Part shown: piece after piece, positions 16,494 to 25,636 of the stretch | How the letters are laid out: each line of letters begins with the position of its first letter | Numbering within the stretch: position 1 is the stretch's first letter | Source of the DNA: Anaerolineae bacterium | GTDB lineage: Bacteria; Chloroflexota; Anaerolineae; Anaerolineales; Villigracilaceae | Assembly (NCBI GenBank): GCA_021324435.1 | Contig: JAJPIZ010000045.1 | Coordinates: forward strand, 1-64,000 | Length of the DNA: 64,000 nucleotides | Reading direction: 5' to 3' | Program-made: the position numbers and the translations under genes | The notes under the pieces: generated by a model | Told to the model about the DNA's origin: nothing | Databases searched by the model: none | Seen by the model: only the letters and a program-made list of their open reading frames with translations

Positions 16494-17303
16494 TTAGTCT
16501 TTTGGCAAAATCGTGATCTTGCGATGAGGCTCTTCGCCCGCGCTCTGCGTGGTCACCGCAGGATGATCGCGCAATTCCATGTGGATGATGCGGCGTTCCG
16601 CGGCAGGCATCGGCTCGAGGGTCAGTTTGCGACCAGACTTGATGACCTGTTCCGCCATGCGCCGCGCCAACTGTCGCAGTTGGCGTTCGCGGCGATCGCG
16701 GTGGCCTTCGATGTCCACGACCAGATGAATGAACTGTCCGGTCTCTTTGCCAATCATCAACGCCGCGATGTATTGAAAAGCCTCCAGCGTTTCGCCGCGC
16801 CGTCCGATCAACACACCCAGGTCGCCGCCGCGAATATCCACCATGATCGGCCTGCGGTCATCGCGGGCCTCGCCATAATGCGCGGAGACCTGCGCCTGCA
16901 TTCCCATTTGGAACAACAATTTCGAGATGACGGCTTCGGTTTTGTCGAGGATGGGATCATGCTCCACGGGCGCCGACTCCGCTTTCGGCTCAGGTTTGGC
17001 TTTTGAAACGGGAGCCGCTTCATTGTCCGGACCCGAAGCGGGCGCGGCTTTTTTTGTCTCACGCCTGGCCCTGGGTTTTTCTTCCTTCGCGGCTCCGACG
17101 GTCTTCGGTTCCGATCCCGTCGGAGGATTCACCGTCAAGCGCACGCGCACCTGACGACCGCCCAACCCAAACAAACCTTTCGTTCCTGAATCCAGCACCT
17201 CGACAGAGACCGCATCGGCGGGCAAGCCCAATTGAGCGAGTCCCTGCGCGAGCGCCTCTTCAACAGTCGGAGCAATGATTTCAAGTGTGGTTCGCTCTGC
17301 CAT
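16494..17303 (-). CDS. jag: RNA-binding protein Jag/KhpB (SpoIIIJ-associated)
   Basis: 269 residues with the three classic parts: Jag-N domain (1-52, ending GTKGLFGLGGRQ), a low-complexity K/E/P/A linker (about 60-115), a KH domain with the GxxG-type loop IGRRGETLEAF (166-176), and an R3H domain with AAERRIIHMELRDHP (235-249). Jag/KhpB binds RNA in the cytoplasm and affects envelope growth in Gram-positive bacteria. It follows yidC by 15 bases with GGGAGGT as ribosome-binding site, the usual yidC-jag pairing. Confidence 0.93.
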   Translation of the reverse strand: MAERTTLEIIAPTVEEALAQGLAQLGLPADAVSVEVLDSGTKGLFGLGGRQVRVRLTVNPPTGSEPKTVGAAKEEKPRARRETKKAAPASGPDNEAAPVSKAKPEPKAESAPVEHDPILDKTEAVISKLLFQMGMQAQVSAHYGEARDDRRPIMVDIRGGDLGVLIGRRGETLEAFQYIAALMIGKETGQFIHLVVDIEGHRDRRERQLRQLARRMAEQVIKSGRKLTLEPMPAAERRIIHMELRDHPAVTTQSAGEEPHRKITILPKD

Positions 17304-17318
17304 GCTGACCTCCCTGTT

Positions 17319-18128
17319 CTATTTTCCCTTCGATGGAGTGGGCTTACTGCCGCCCGGCAAAAGGTTGCGCCAGTTGACGCGTCCCATCATGGCGTATTGC
17401 ACGATGCCCAGCACATTGCTGGTGACAAAATAAACCGCCAACCCTGACGCGTAATTGAGCACGAGCCAGCCGAGGAACAGAGGCATGTAGAGACTCATCA
17501 TGCTGTTCATTGCCGCCGTCTGATCGTTGGGATTGCCGGCGGAGGGCGGCGGCATGGTCAGTTTGGTTTGCAGATATGTGGTCACTGCAACGATGATCGC
17601 CAAAGTGGGGAACCCATATGGAAGGAAGGAAAGCGTGAAGCCGCCGGGGAAGGGAATTCCTTCGGGGCGTCCGAGGTCCATCCATAAGAATTTACTGTTG
17701 AGCGGAATGAGCAAAGCAGAGTTCAGGAATGGATAAAGGCTGCGCGCCAATTGAAGCAGTCCCAGCGGGTTGGTTGCCAGCGCGCGGATGATGCTTTGAT
17801 ATAAACCGATGATGATCGGGAATTGAATCAACATTGGCAGACAGGAGGCAAACGGATTAATGCCGCGCTCCCGATAAATGCGCATCTGTTCCTGCGCCAG
17901 CTTCTCCCGATCCTTGGCGTATTTCTTTTGAATGTCCTGCCATTCCTTGTCATTCTGCAAATCCTGCATGACCTTGGTCGCTTTCAATTGCTGACCGTTG
18001 AGCGGCCAGGTCACGAGGCGGATCAGAATGGTAAAGAGAATGATCGCAATGCCAAAGTTATGTCCGATGGCGGTATAAATCAACACCAGCACATTGGTAA
18101 AGGGATTGATAATAAGAGTATCCCACAT
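17319..18128 (-). CDS. yidC: Membrane protein insertase YidC
   Basis: 269 residues, the short Gram-positive-like form without a large periplasmic P1 domain. The conserved groove arginine is Arg37 in ILFTILIRLVTWPLN, followed by the cytoplasmic coiled hairpin (KATKVMQDLQNDKEWQ) and the remaining membrane segments with MSLYMPLFLGWLVLNY. YidC inserts and folds membrane proteins, alone or with Sec. No lipobox is seen. Spaced 12 bases from the PQQ-repeat lipoprotein and 15 from jag. Confidence 0.95.
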   Translation of the reverse strand: MWDTLIINPFTNVLVLIYTAIGHNFGIAIILFTILIRLVTWPLNGQQLKATKVMQDLQNDKEWQDIQKKYAKDREKLAQEQMRIYRERGINPFASCLPMLIQFPIIIGLYQSIIRALATNPLGLLQLARSLYPFLNSALLIPLNSKFLWMDLGRPEGIPFPGGFTLSFLPYGFPTLAIIVAVTTYLQTKLTMPPPSAGNPNDQTAAMNSMMSLYMPLFLGWLVLNYASGLAVYFVTSNVLGIVQYAMMGRVNWRNLLPGGSKPTPSKGK

Positions 18129-18140
18129 GGTTACATCCTT

Positions 18141-19220
18141 CTATTTGCCTGTAAACTTCCAGAGAATGCTTCCGGATTGGCTGTTCAGAGCCACGAGCAG
18201 AAAATCCGTGTTCATCGGCGTGACGAGAATCTTATCACCCGCCAGAACAGGCGTCGAATAAATCTTGCCGCCGATCGTGGTTCCGTTCGGCCACAGTGGC
18301 GTCCCGTTGCGGTCATAAGCAAAGCCTGTGCCAGACTCGGTTACAACAAAGACACCGTCTCCGAGCACGAGAGGACTTCCCGTGATCGGACCGTCCGGTT
18401 GAATATCCGGCCAGGCATTTTTGCCGTTCGGTGCGCCAAAGGAATAAACGTCTCCGTTGATGTCCGCGGTATAAACAGTATCGCCTTCCACCGCGGGCGC
18501 GCCCCACACCCAGCCTTTGGTGTCCGCCGTCCAGCGGATTTGACCGTCCGCGGCGTTCAGCGCCGTCAACTTATTTTGGAATGAGCCCACGTAAAGTGTC
18601 GAGCCGTCCGTGCTCAACGCGGGAGAATCAGGCACTGATCCGCCAACATCGGTCTTCCACGCGATCTGTCGAGTCTGCGGGTCCACCGCATAGACGAAAT
18701 GATCAAGCGAGGTCACAAAAATCAATTTTCCATTCGTGACCGGCGCGCCCCACAAAGAATGGCTGATATGCAACGACCACAACTTCTCGCCCGTGCTGAG
18801 TTTGAGAACGTACAACGTCCCGTCATTGTTGGGGGCATAAATCGCGTCGCCGATGACTAATGGTGAGGCAAAGAAGTGGTCCTCAGCCTTGAAGGGCGCG
18901 GCCCATTTCTCTTTGCCTGTGGCCAGATCAAGACTGTACAAACCATGATCATTCCCCGCACTGCCAACCAGCAATTGTCCATCCGGTGTGATGACCGGCG
19001 CGGAATAGAAAATCTGCCCCGCGCTCTTTTCGGGATATTGCCAAACTTTGGCGCCATCGCTCAGACGAATTGCATAAACCAGCGAGCCATCCGCCAGATA
19101 CGCGTTGTTCGCATCGGCGCTGAGGCCCGGCCAACTCGCTCCGCGCCCGCCGGACGTGGCGCAGGCGCTCAACAAAACCGCACCCAGTAATACAAAAGTG
19201 ATTATCGTCAAACGTTTCAT
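18141..19220 (-). CDS. PQQ-like beta-propeller lipoprotein
   Basis: 359 residues. Signal peptide with lipobox LLSAC (Cys20), then a beta-propeller of PQQ/BamB-like repeats, each with a Trp-containing blade (GAKVWQY, GKEKWAA, GEKLWSL, RQIAWKT, GQIRWTA, GSILWKF). Predicted to be anchored to the outer face of the membrane. BamB helps outer-membrane protein assembly in diderms; no Bam context is seen here. Its position between yidD and yidC, 18 and 12 bases away, is unusual and suggests a role in membrane or secreted protein maturation. Confidence 0.85.
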   Translation of the reverse strand: MKRLTIITFVLLGAVLLSACATSGGRGASWPGLSADANNAYLADGSLVYAIRLSDGAKVWQYPEKSAGQIFYSAPVITPDGQLLVGSAGNDHGLYSLDLATGKEKWAAPFKAEDHFFASPLVIGDAIYAPNNDGTLYVLKLSTGEKLWSLHISHSLWGAPVTNGKLIFVTSLDHFVYAVDPQTRQIAWKTDVGGSVPDSPALSTDGSTLYVGSFQNKLTALNAADGQIRWTADTKGWVWGAPAVEGDTVYTADINGDVYSFGAPNGKNAWPDIQPDGPITGSPLVLGDGVFVVTESGTGFAYDRNGTPLWPNGTTIGGKIYSTPVLAGDKILVTPMNTDFLLVALNSQSGSILWKFTGK

Positions 19221-19238
19221 CTGAAAAATTCCAACTCC

Positions 19239-19532
19239 TTACGGAACGGGGTCATAGCCCCCGGGATTGAACGGATTACAACGAAGCACGCGCCAGGCCG
19301 CCATGGCAGAGCCTTTTAGCGCGCCGTATTTATAAATGGCCTGATACCCATAATGGGAACAGGATGGATAAAACCGGCACGTCCCTTCGGGCAAAGAAGG
19401 CGAGACCGTTTTTTGATACAAACGAATCAATCCCAACAATGGGATGCGCGCCCAGTTACGCGGCGTGCGCGGCAAGTCCCGCAGACGCGGTTCATTGGGA
19501 TATTCATGCGGCAGATAAAATTCAGATTGCAT
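19239..19532 (-). CDS. yidD: Membrane protein insertion efficiency factor YidD
   Basis: 97 residues. Core [14 protein letters not shown] followed by [39 protein letters not shown], the near-invariant YidD signature with its three cysteines. It is a small amphipathic membrane-associated protein that aids YidC-dependent insertion. The N-terminus carries about 25 extra residues rich in proline and arginine. Its start lies 11 bases inside the end of rnpA, a common arrangement. Confidence 0.94.
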   Translation of the reverse strand: MQSEFYLPHEYPNEPRLRDLPRTPRNWARIPLLGLIRLYQKTVSPSLPEGTCRFYPSCSHYGYQAIYKYGALKGSAMAAWRVLRCNPFNPGGYDPVP

Positions 19533-19872
19533 TCGAGGGAGAGATTAATTCTGCGCGTTGTAAAACAGTCAGCAGGGCTTGGCGGATTTCGGCCAACGTA
19601 GAAGATGCAAGCGCGGGGCGGGCAATCAGGATCAGGTCCCAGCCTGATGCGAGAGAGGGGATTAAACCCCGCATCGCTTCGCGCAGTAGACGTTTGGCCC
19701 GATTCCGTTTCACAGCCGTTCCCACCGTTCGACCGGCGGCCACACCCACGCGCACTTTCGATTCACCATTCTTCTGCATGACCAGCACAACAAGCGGGTG
19801 GGAAACCGATTTGCCGAATCGCCGCACCCGCTTGAAATCTTCCGACCGGGTCAGGCGAAATTTGCTCTGCAC
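19522..19872 (-). CDS. rnpA: Ribonuclease P protein component
   Basis: 116 residues. Contains [15 protein letters not shown] at the N-terminus and the RNase P signature [18 protein letters not shown]. The protein supports the catalytic RNA in removing 5' leaders from pre-tRNA. The start is a GTG with CGAGG upstream. It follows rpmH by 52 bases and overlaps yidD, so these are read from the rpmH promoter. Confidence 0.95.
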   Translation of the reverse strand: MQSKFRLTRSEDFKRVRRFGKSVSHPLVVLVMQKNGESKVRVGVAAGRTVGTAVKRNRAKRLLREAMRGLIPSLASGWDLILIARPALASSTLAEIRQALLTVLQRAELISPSNAI

Positions 19873-19924
19873 CCGCGCCTCGTTTGAACGTAAAAATTGC
19901 GTACCTTGCCGTCACGCGTCTGAT

Positions 19925-20095
19925 TTACCAGCGAGTCCGCTTGACGTGTTCGTTGGACTTCGTGGTCAGTTTGTAGCGGCCGCGCAGGCGGCGGCGTTTA
20001 AGCACGGCGCGTCCATCCGCGGTGGCCATGCGGGCGCGGAAGCCATGCACGCGCACGCGGCGGCGAATCTTCGGTTGATATGTTCGCTTGGTCAT
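19925..20095 (-). CDS. rpmH: Ribosomal protein bL34
   Basis: 56 residues read directly from the sequence: [19 protein letters not shown], then [20 protein letters not shown], ending VKRTRW. This is the standard bL34 pattern, slightly longer than the usual 44-47 residues because of the C-terminal [16 protein letters not shown]. First gene of the rpmH-rnpA-yidD-lipoprotein-yidC-jag unit, with a clear promoter upstream. In most bacteria dnaA lies upstream of rpmH; here a TrkA gene does. Confidence 0.95.
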   Translation of the reverse strand: MTKRTYQPKIRRRVRVHGFRARMATADGRAVLKRRRLRGRYKLTTKSNEHVKRTRW

Positions 20096-20178
20096 GATCT
20101 ACGTTCCTCACTTACTGATGATAATTGCAAGTCCCAAAACCATTTTGGGAACCGGCTTTCAAATTGGAGAAGCACGGT

Positions 20179-20208
20179 ATTATACCGTAAAGATTCCGAT
20201 TCGGTCAA
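20179..20208 (-). promoter_or_regulatory. Sigma-70 type promoter of the rpmH operon
   Basis: On the minus strand, TTGACC (20203-20208), an 18-base spacer and TATAAT (20179-20184). Start site expected near 20172, leaving a leader of about 77 bases that contains a small hairpin (cccaaaa-ccat-tttggg type). The -35 box overlaps the last codons of the upstream TrkA gene. Confidence 0.8.
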
Positions 20209-20921
20209 TTTCGGGCCGATGGCTCGGCTTTTTTCTTCGTTTCACGCGTGGGGTAGATCGGGTGCGCCAGCAATGCAGACAGCTTTTGTGCGCCCTCCGG
20301 GCTGGCCACCGCGATGATTTCATCGTCGGCTTTTAGCGTACTGTCGCCGCGCGGCAGAGTCATCTTTCCATCCCGGATGATGGCCGCGATCAGGCAATGT
20401 TCAGCCAAACCCAAATCCTTGAGTTGGATGCCGATGCCCTTGGCCCCAGGCGCGACCTTCTCCTCCACCACCGAGTAACGCCCGCGCCGAATCTTGAACA
20501 GAGTCATCATGTCGCCGAGCGACATCTCCTCCTGAATGAGATGCGCCAGCACATCAGCTTGATTCAAAGCCACATCCACCTTGAATTTCTCATCGAAAAG
20601 CCAGGCGTTGTTCGGATTGTTGACGCGCGCAATCGTGCGCGGCACATCGAACATCGTCTTGCCCACAAAACACAAAGCCAGGTTGGTTGAGTCATCGCTG
20701 GTCACAGCCGCCAGCACGTGCGCTTCGCGCAGGCCCGCCTGCTCGAGGATGCTGGGGTCAACAGGATTCCCTTCGTAAATCACCTCGGTCGGAAGTTCCT
20801 GATGCAAATGCGCCAGTACTGCTCGGCGGTTTTCGATCAACCGAACTTTATAGCCCTGATTGATCAACAAGTTTGCAAGTCGCGCGCCCGTCCGTCCGCC
20901 GCCGGTAATCAATACAAACAT
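20205..20921 (-). CDS. TrkA/RCK-type potassium channel regulator 2
   Basis: 238 residues. TrkA-N Rossmann domain with the dinucleotide loop GGGRTGARLANLL at the N-terminus and acidic end of beta 2 (IENRR), then a TrkA-C (RCK-C) domain at about 140-220 (LKDLGLAEHCLIAAIIRDGK, PRGDSTLKADDEIIAV). Such proteins bind NAD(H)/ATP and gate K+ transporters at the membrane. One base separates it from a second TrkA gene, and both follow two KimA-like permeases. The C-terminus ends in a lysine-rich tail. Confidence 0.88.
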   Translation of the reverse strand: MFVLITGGGRTGARLANLLINQGYKVRLIENRRAVLAHLHQELPTEVIYEGNPVDPSILEQAGLREAHVLAAVTSDDSTNLALCFVGKTMFDVPRTIARVNNPNNAWLFDEKFKVDVALNQADVLAHLIQEEMSLGDMMTLFKIRRGRYSVVEEKVAPGAKGIGIQLKDLGLAEHCLIAAIIRDGKMTLPRGDSTLKADDEIIAVASPEGAQKLSALLAHPIYPTRETKKKAEPSARN

Positions 20922-20922
20922 G

Positions 20923-21588
20923 TCAGCTCTCCTTTACGCTTTCCATCAGACGCGACGTCAACGCCCCGATGCCCTCGAACGTGGAACTGACATCGAGCAC
21001 ATCGCCCGTCTTCAATTCGGTGCCCGCTTCCGGCAGGGACGAACGGCCGGCCCTCGTTAAAGCGACCGGGTAGCACTGTGCGAGCGACTTCAGCAATTCG
21101 CCAAGCGTGCGCCCATTCCACGTCTCGGGGATGATCACTTCGTAGACCTCCACTTCCCCGTTGCCTGCCGAGTAAACCATCTTCTGCGATGGATTGGTCA
21201 ATAACTCCTCCACACGCTGGGCGCCCCAAAACGTAGAGCCAACCATTTGCAGGCCGAACGCTTCAATCAATGGGCGAAGGGTTGGATCATAGTTGCGAGC
21301 CACAACGGTCGGCACATGATAAAACGTTCGAGCCGTGTGCGCGACAACCGCGTTCAACGTGTCTGAGTTGGTGACAGCCGCCAGGCCGTTGGCCTCCTTG
21401 ATACCCGCGCGCTCAAGCACGTTCTCGGCCAGCCCCTCGCCCTCGAGGGTGCGTCCCCGGAAATCAGGGTGCAACCGATTGAAGGCTTCGCGGTTGCTGT
21501 CTACGATCACGATCTGATGTCCGCTTTTGAACATGTGGTAGGCGAGTTCCGCGCCGACGCGTCCACATCCAACAATAATGAATTGCAT
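20923..21588 (-). CDS. TrkA/RCK-type potassium channel regulator 1
   Basis: 221 residues. TrkA-N with VGCGRVGAELAYHMF and VDSNREAFNRL, then TrkA-C (about 135-210) with ETWNGRTLGELLKSLAQCYPVA and LKTGDVLDVSS. Its pairing with a second RCK protein recalls CglK/KtrA-type regulators that work as heteromers or with different channels. It lies four bases downstream of the first KimA-like permease, so the two are translated together. Confidence 0.88.
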   Translation of the reverse strand: MQFIIVGCGRVGAELAYHMFKSGHQIVIVDSNREAFNRLHPDFRGRTLEGEGLAENVLERAGIKEANGLAAVTNSDTLNAVVAHTARTFYHVPTVVARNYDPTLRPLIEAFGLQMVGSTFWGAQRVEELLTNPSQKMVYSAGNGEVEVYEVIIPETWNGRTLGELLKSLAQCYPVALTRAGRSSLPEAGTELKTGDVLDVSSTFEGIGALTSRLMESVKES

Positions 21589-21592
21589 GAGA

Positions 21593-23554
21593 TTACTCCT
21601 TCTTCTTTCCGTCCGTTACATGATAGGGCACGTCGGTAACGACGACCCCGGCTTTCGCTAATAATTCGGCGCGCAGCACTTCTGCTGTGCGCATGTGCAG
21701 GGCATTGTGCCAGGGTTTGGAGGGAATGAACTCCGGCACAACGACCGTGATTGTTTCGTTAGGCTGGCGATGATCAATAATATCTTCCAGATATTTTAAC
21801 AACGGTTCGACAAACAGTCGAAACGGCGAATCGAGAATGACCAGCCGCGTCCCCTCGCCCCAGGTGATCCATTTCTTCTGCACCTTTTCGGTCTCGCGCG
21901 CGTCAATCGAGACGTGGACAGCGGTCACATCATCCGAAAGCAGGCGCGCATATCGCAGAGCCTCAAGCGTTCCCTGATGCACCCCGCTGACCGGCATGAT
22001 CACGCGATGACGAGTCTGCCGCGCCGGAAGACCGCAAAAATCTTCCAGCGAGAGGCTCCTGGCAAGATTATGATAATGACGATGAATGGAGAAAAAAATC
22101 GTGACGAGCAGGGGCGTAAGGATCAAAACAATCCAGGCGCCTTCGCGGAACTTGGTGACCGCGAAGACGACCATCACGATGGCAGTGCATAACGAGCCAA
22201 ACCCATTCACGAACATCTTGAACTGCCAGTTGTTCTCGTAACGCAACACAGAACCCGGCTCAACGATTTCCTGGCCCTCTTTTAAATGTCCGATCTTCCA
22301 CCAGCGGCGCGCCATGCCTGCCTGTGAAAGTGTAAAGGAAAGGAACACGCCAATTGCATACAGCGGGATAAGACGCGTCACGCTGGCCTTGAAGATGACG
22401 ATCAACGCGGAAGCGATGATCGAAAGTGTGATGATCCCATTTGAATAAACGAGACGGCTACCGCGCCAGGTCAATTGCCGCGGTAGAAATCCATCACCTG
22501 CGTGAAGCGCGCCGAGGCGCGGAAAATCTGCAAAGGCCGTGTTGGCCGCCATGATCAGGATGACCGTGGTCGCCCAAATGGTTGCCATATAAAGCAGGCC
22601 GCGGCCGTCAAAGACTGTACGCGCCAACTGCGAGATGATGGTCTCCTGCTCGGAGAAGACTCCGCCAATTCGTCCGGTGAGATACGAAATGGCGAGAAAC
22701 AGCGAGCCGAGAATCACCGACATCCAAATCAACGTGATGCCTGCGTTTCGACTGCGCGGTTCCTTGAACGCAGTGATGCCGTTGGAGATGGCCTCCACGC
22801 CTGTGAGTGCGGTCGTCCCGTTTGAAAAAGCGTGAAGTATCAGGAATGGCGTGATCGCGCCCACAGTCTGAATGACAGTGAGCTCGGGCGGATCAACGAC
22901 TTTGCCCAGCGAGCCGGTCAGATAGCGGAATAGTCCGAACCCAACCGTGGCAAACATCATAATCACGAAGAAATAAGTGGGGATAGCAAACATCGCGCCG
23001 GATTCTTTTACGCCGCGCAAGTTGATCAGCATAATCAATAACACCGCGCCGACGGCGATCTCCACGCGATACGGAAATAGGTTTGGATACGCTGAAATGA
23101 TCTGTGCCACGCCGGATGAAACGGAAACCGCAACCGTCAGGATGTAATCTGTGAGCAACGCCGCGCCCGCGGTTTGCGCGGGGAGTTCGCCGAGGTTATC
23201 GCGCGCCACAATGTATGCGCCGCCGCCGCCCGGATAGGCATGGATGGTTTGTTGATAGGAAATGGTCACGACCGCCAACAGCGCAACGATTGCGAGAGAA
23301 ATCGGAAAAACATATCCAAAAGCAATAGTGCCTGCCGCGGCCAGCACGCCGAGGATTTCCTGCGTGGCATAGGCGGTGGATGATAACGCGTCCGAGGCGA
23401 AGACCGCCAGACCAATCATCTTGCCGATGGTTTGATGCGGAGCATCCGCGGTCATCAGCGGGCGGCCAATGAGCCAATGGCTGAGGGCGCGCGGCGGATG
23501 ATAATCGCTCTCCCGGCGCATGATTTCCATTTGATTGTGCTCGGAACTAAACAT
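21593..23554 (-). CDS. APC-family permease, KimA-like (potassium uptake candidate) 1
   Basis: 653 residues. About twelve membrane segments of the APC superfamily, with the hallmark HQTIGKMIGLAVFASDALSSTAYATQEIL near the N-terminus, which matches the SSDALSSxAY signature of KimA-type K+/H+ symporters. A cytosolic domain of about 150 residues follows (HRVIMPVSGVHQGTLEALRYARLL), UspA-like in pattern. The start at MFSSEHNQ has GGAAAG upstream. A TATAAT on the same strand (23618-23623) precedes it. It is closely similar to the adjacent upstream permease and is followed by two RCK proteins. Confidence 0.85.
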   Translation of the reverse strand: MFSSEHNQMEIMRRESDYHPPRALSHWLIGRPLMTADAPHQTIGKMIGLAVFASDALSSTAYATQEILGVLAAAGTIAFGYVFPISLAIVALLAVVTISYQQTIHAYPGGGGAYIVARDNLGELPAQTAGAALLTDYILTVAVSVSSGVAQIISAYPNLFPYRVEIAVGAVLLIMLINLRGVKESGAMFAIPTYFFVIMMFATVGFGLFRYLTGSLGKVVDPPELTVIQTVGAITPFLILHAFSNGTTALTGVEAISNGITAFKEPRSRNAGITLIWMSVILGSLFLAISYLTGRIGGVFSEQETIISQLARTVFDGRGLLYMATIWATTVILIMAANTAFADFPRLGALHAGDGFLPRQLTWRGSRLVYSNGIITLSIIASALIVIFKASVTRLIPLYAIGVFLSFTLSQAGMARRWWKIGHLKEGQEIVEPGSVLRYENNWQFKMFVNGFGSLCTAIVMVVFAVTKFREGAWIVLILTPLLVTIFFSIHRHYHNLARSLSLEDFCGLPARQTRHRVIMPVSGVHQGTLEALRYARLLSDDVTAVHVSIDARETEKVQKKWITWGEGTRLVILDSPFRLFVEPLLKYLEDIIDHRQPNETITVVVPEFIPSKPWHNALHMRTAEVLRAELLAKAGVVVTDVPYHVTDGKKKE

Positions 23555-23649
23555 GGGCTTTTCTTTCCACTTACAAAAAGACACCCCCGCCCGCGTTGAC
23601 AGGCGAGGAGCGAGGAAATTATATTACAAATCCCTTTTCGCGGAAGTCG

Positions 23650-25596
23650 TCATGGAATTTGGTAAGGCACATCCGTAATGACCACGCCCGGTTTGGTAAG
23701 CAGTTCTCGGCGGAGCATGTCCGCTGTGCGCATGTGCAGAGCGTTGAAAACCTGTTTGGTTGGAATAAACTGAGGCACCACAATCGTGACCGTCTCGTTG
23801 GGCTGTCGGGTGGCAATGATCTCTTCAACGTAGCCCAGCAAAGGTTCCAGAAAGAGGCGGTAGGGAGAATCCAGGATGACGAGGCGCGTCCCGCCTCCCC
23901 ATTTATCCCATTTGGATTGCACCTTTTCCGTCTCCGCCTGATCGGTGGAAACATGGACCGCCGTGACGTCGTCGGACAACATGCGCGCGTAGCGCAGAGC
24001 CGCCAGCGTTCCCTGATGGACACTGCTGATCGGGACGATCACGCGATGACGTCCCAGATAAGGAGGCGGCTCACCGTAGTTCTCGAGGGAGAGGCGCTGG
24101 GCCACATTGGAATAATGACGATGGATTAAACCAAACAAACCGATGAGCACGGGAATCAGAATAAGAATGATCCAGGCTCCATCGCGAAATTTGGTGATGG
24201 CAAACACGAACATGACGATGGCCGTGCAAACAGAGCCAAAACCGTTCACCAGCATTTTGTGTTGCCAATCTTTTTCGTAGCGGAGAGTCGAGCCGCGTTC
24301 CTGAATCTTCACGCCTTCAGGCAGATGCCCAATCTTCCACCAGCGACGCGCCATGCCTGCCTGCGACAAGGTAAATGAAAGAAAAACACCGATGGCATAA
24401 AGCGGAATCAGGCGCGTCACGCTGGCCTGAAAGTTGATGATGAGAAGCGAAGCAATCACTGCCAGTGTGACAATGCCGTACGAGTACACGAGGCGACTGC
24501 CGCGATAGGTCAACTGACGCGGCAGGAATCCATCTTTGGCAACCAGCGCGCTCAAGCGCGGAAAATCCGCAAAGGCTGTGTTGGCCGCCAGGATCAGGAT
24601 GACAGTGGTGGCTGCAATCGCCGCCAGGTACAGCAGGTCTCGTCCTGCAAAGACGGTACGCACCAATTGAGAGATGACCGTTTCTGTTTCGGAAGGAACA
24701 GCGCCGATGACCTTGGTCAGAAAAGAGATGCCAAGAAATAGCGAGCCGAGGATGAAGGCCATCCAAATCAAAGTAATTCCAGCATTGCGACTGCGGGGTT
24801 CTTTGAACGCGGTGATGCCATTCGAGATGGCTTCGATCCCGGTCAGCGCGGCGGTGCCGGACGAGAAAGCGTGTAACAGCAAAAACGGCGTGACGGAGCC
24901 GACAGACTCGCTCAGCGATTCAAGCGACGGCGGATCAACGACCGTGCCCAGCGTTCCGAGAAAATAACGGATAATTCCAAACCCGATTGTGCCGTACATC
25001 ATGAGGATAAAGAAATAAGTCGGGATAGCAAAAGCCACGCCGGATTCTTTCACGCCGCGCAAGTTCACCAGCATGATAAACACCACACAGGCGACGGCGA
25101 TCACAACGCGATACGGGAAGAGATTTTCATACGCCGAAACGATCTGCGCCACACCGGACGAAACCGAAACGGATACAGTCAAAATGTAATCAGTGAGGAG
25201 AGCCGCCGCCGCGGACAGCGCCGGAAGTTCACCGAGATTATCGCGCGCCACAATGTATGCGCCGCCGCCATCGGGGTAGGCGTGAATCGTCTGTTCGTAC
25301 GAAAGCGCCACAATTGCCAGTAGAACGACAATGGCGAGGGAGATCGGAAAAACGTAGCCGAACGCGATCGTCCCCGCCGCGGCCAGGATGACCAGAATCT
25401 CCTGCGTGGCATACGCGGTGGACGAGAGCGCGTCCGAGGCAAAGACCGCCAGGCCGATGGCTTTGCCGATGGTTTGATGCGGCGCATCCGCGGTCGTCAG
25501 CGGGCGGCCGATCAGAAAATGGCCGAAACTGCGCGGCGGAGTGTATTCCGCTGTGCGATGAATGTAGGGGGAGTTCTTGTTGTCAGGAGTCAACAT
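23650..25596 (-). CDS. APC-family permease, KimA-like (potassium uptake candidate) 2
   Basis: 648 residues, paralog of the next gene with the same layout: N-terminal HQTIGKAIGLAVFASDALSSTAYATQEIL, about twelve membrane segments, and a C-terminal cytosolic UspA-like domain (HRVIVPISSVHQGTLAALRYARML, then ETVTIVVPQFIPT). The proton/potassium assignment is inferred from KimA similarity and from the RCK genes downstream; amino-acid transport remains possible. First gene of the block; no clear ribosome-binding site before its ATG, but a -10 box lies about 35 bases upstream. Confidence 0.83.
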   Translation of the reverse strand: MLTPDNKNSPYIHRTAEYTPPRSFGHFLIGRPLTTADAPHQTIGKAIGLAVFASDALSSTAYATQEILVILAAAGTIAFGYVFPISLAIVVLLAIVALSYEQTIHAYPDGGGAYIVARDNLGELPALSAAAALLTDYILTVSVSVSSGVAQIVSAYENLFPYRVVIAVACVVFIMLVNLRGVKESGVAFAIPTYFFILMMYGTIGFGIIRYFLGTLGTVVDPPSLESLSESVGSVTPFLLLHAFSSGTAALTGIEAISNGITAFKEPRSRNAGITLIWMAFILGSLFLGISFLTKVIGAVPSETETVISQLVRTVFAGRDLLYLAAIAATTVILILAANTAFADFPRLSALVAKDGFLPRQLTYRGSRLVYSYGIVTLAVIASLLIINFQASVTRLIPLYAIGVFLSFTLSQAGMARRWWKIGHLPEGVKIQERGSTLRYEKDWQHKMLVNGFGSVCTAIVMFVFAITKFRDGAWIILILIPVLIGLFGLIHRHYSNVAQRLSLENYGEPPPYLGRHRVIVPISSVHQGTLAALRYARMLSDDVTAVHVSTDQAETEKVQSKWDKWGGGTRLVILDSPYRLFLEPLLGYVEEIIATRQPNETVTIVVPQFIPTKQVFNALHMRTADMLRRELLTKPGVVITDVPYQIP

Positions 25597-25606
25597 AATG
25601 GCAGGA

Positions 25607-25630
25607 AGCCTCCGCCACTGGCGAAGGCGG
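25607..25630. repeat. Short hairpin in the leader of the KimA-like gene
   Basis: gcctccgcc-act-ggcgaaggc: a nine-base stem with one mismatch and a three-base loop, just upstream of the permease start. Either a repeat fragment or a leader structure; no riboswitch-like length is available. Confidence 0.55.
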
Positions 25631-25636
25631 ATTATA
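25631..25636 (-). promoter_or_regulatory. -10 box for the KimA-like operon
   Basis: TATAAT on the minus strand, 34 bases before the permease ATG. It overlaps the stop codon of a possible small gene upstream. No clear -35 box. Confidence 0.45.

Noticed and set aside
19364-20317. A 317-codon plus-strand frame across yidD, rnpA and rpmH
   Set aside because: Antisense to three certain genes; its composition is a shadow of the basic ribosomal and RNase P proteins.
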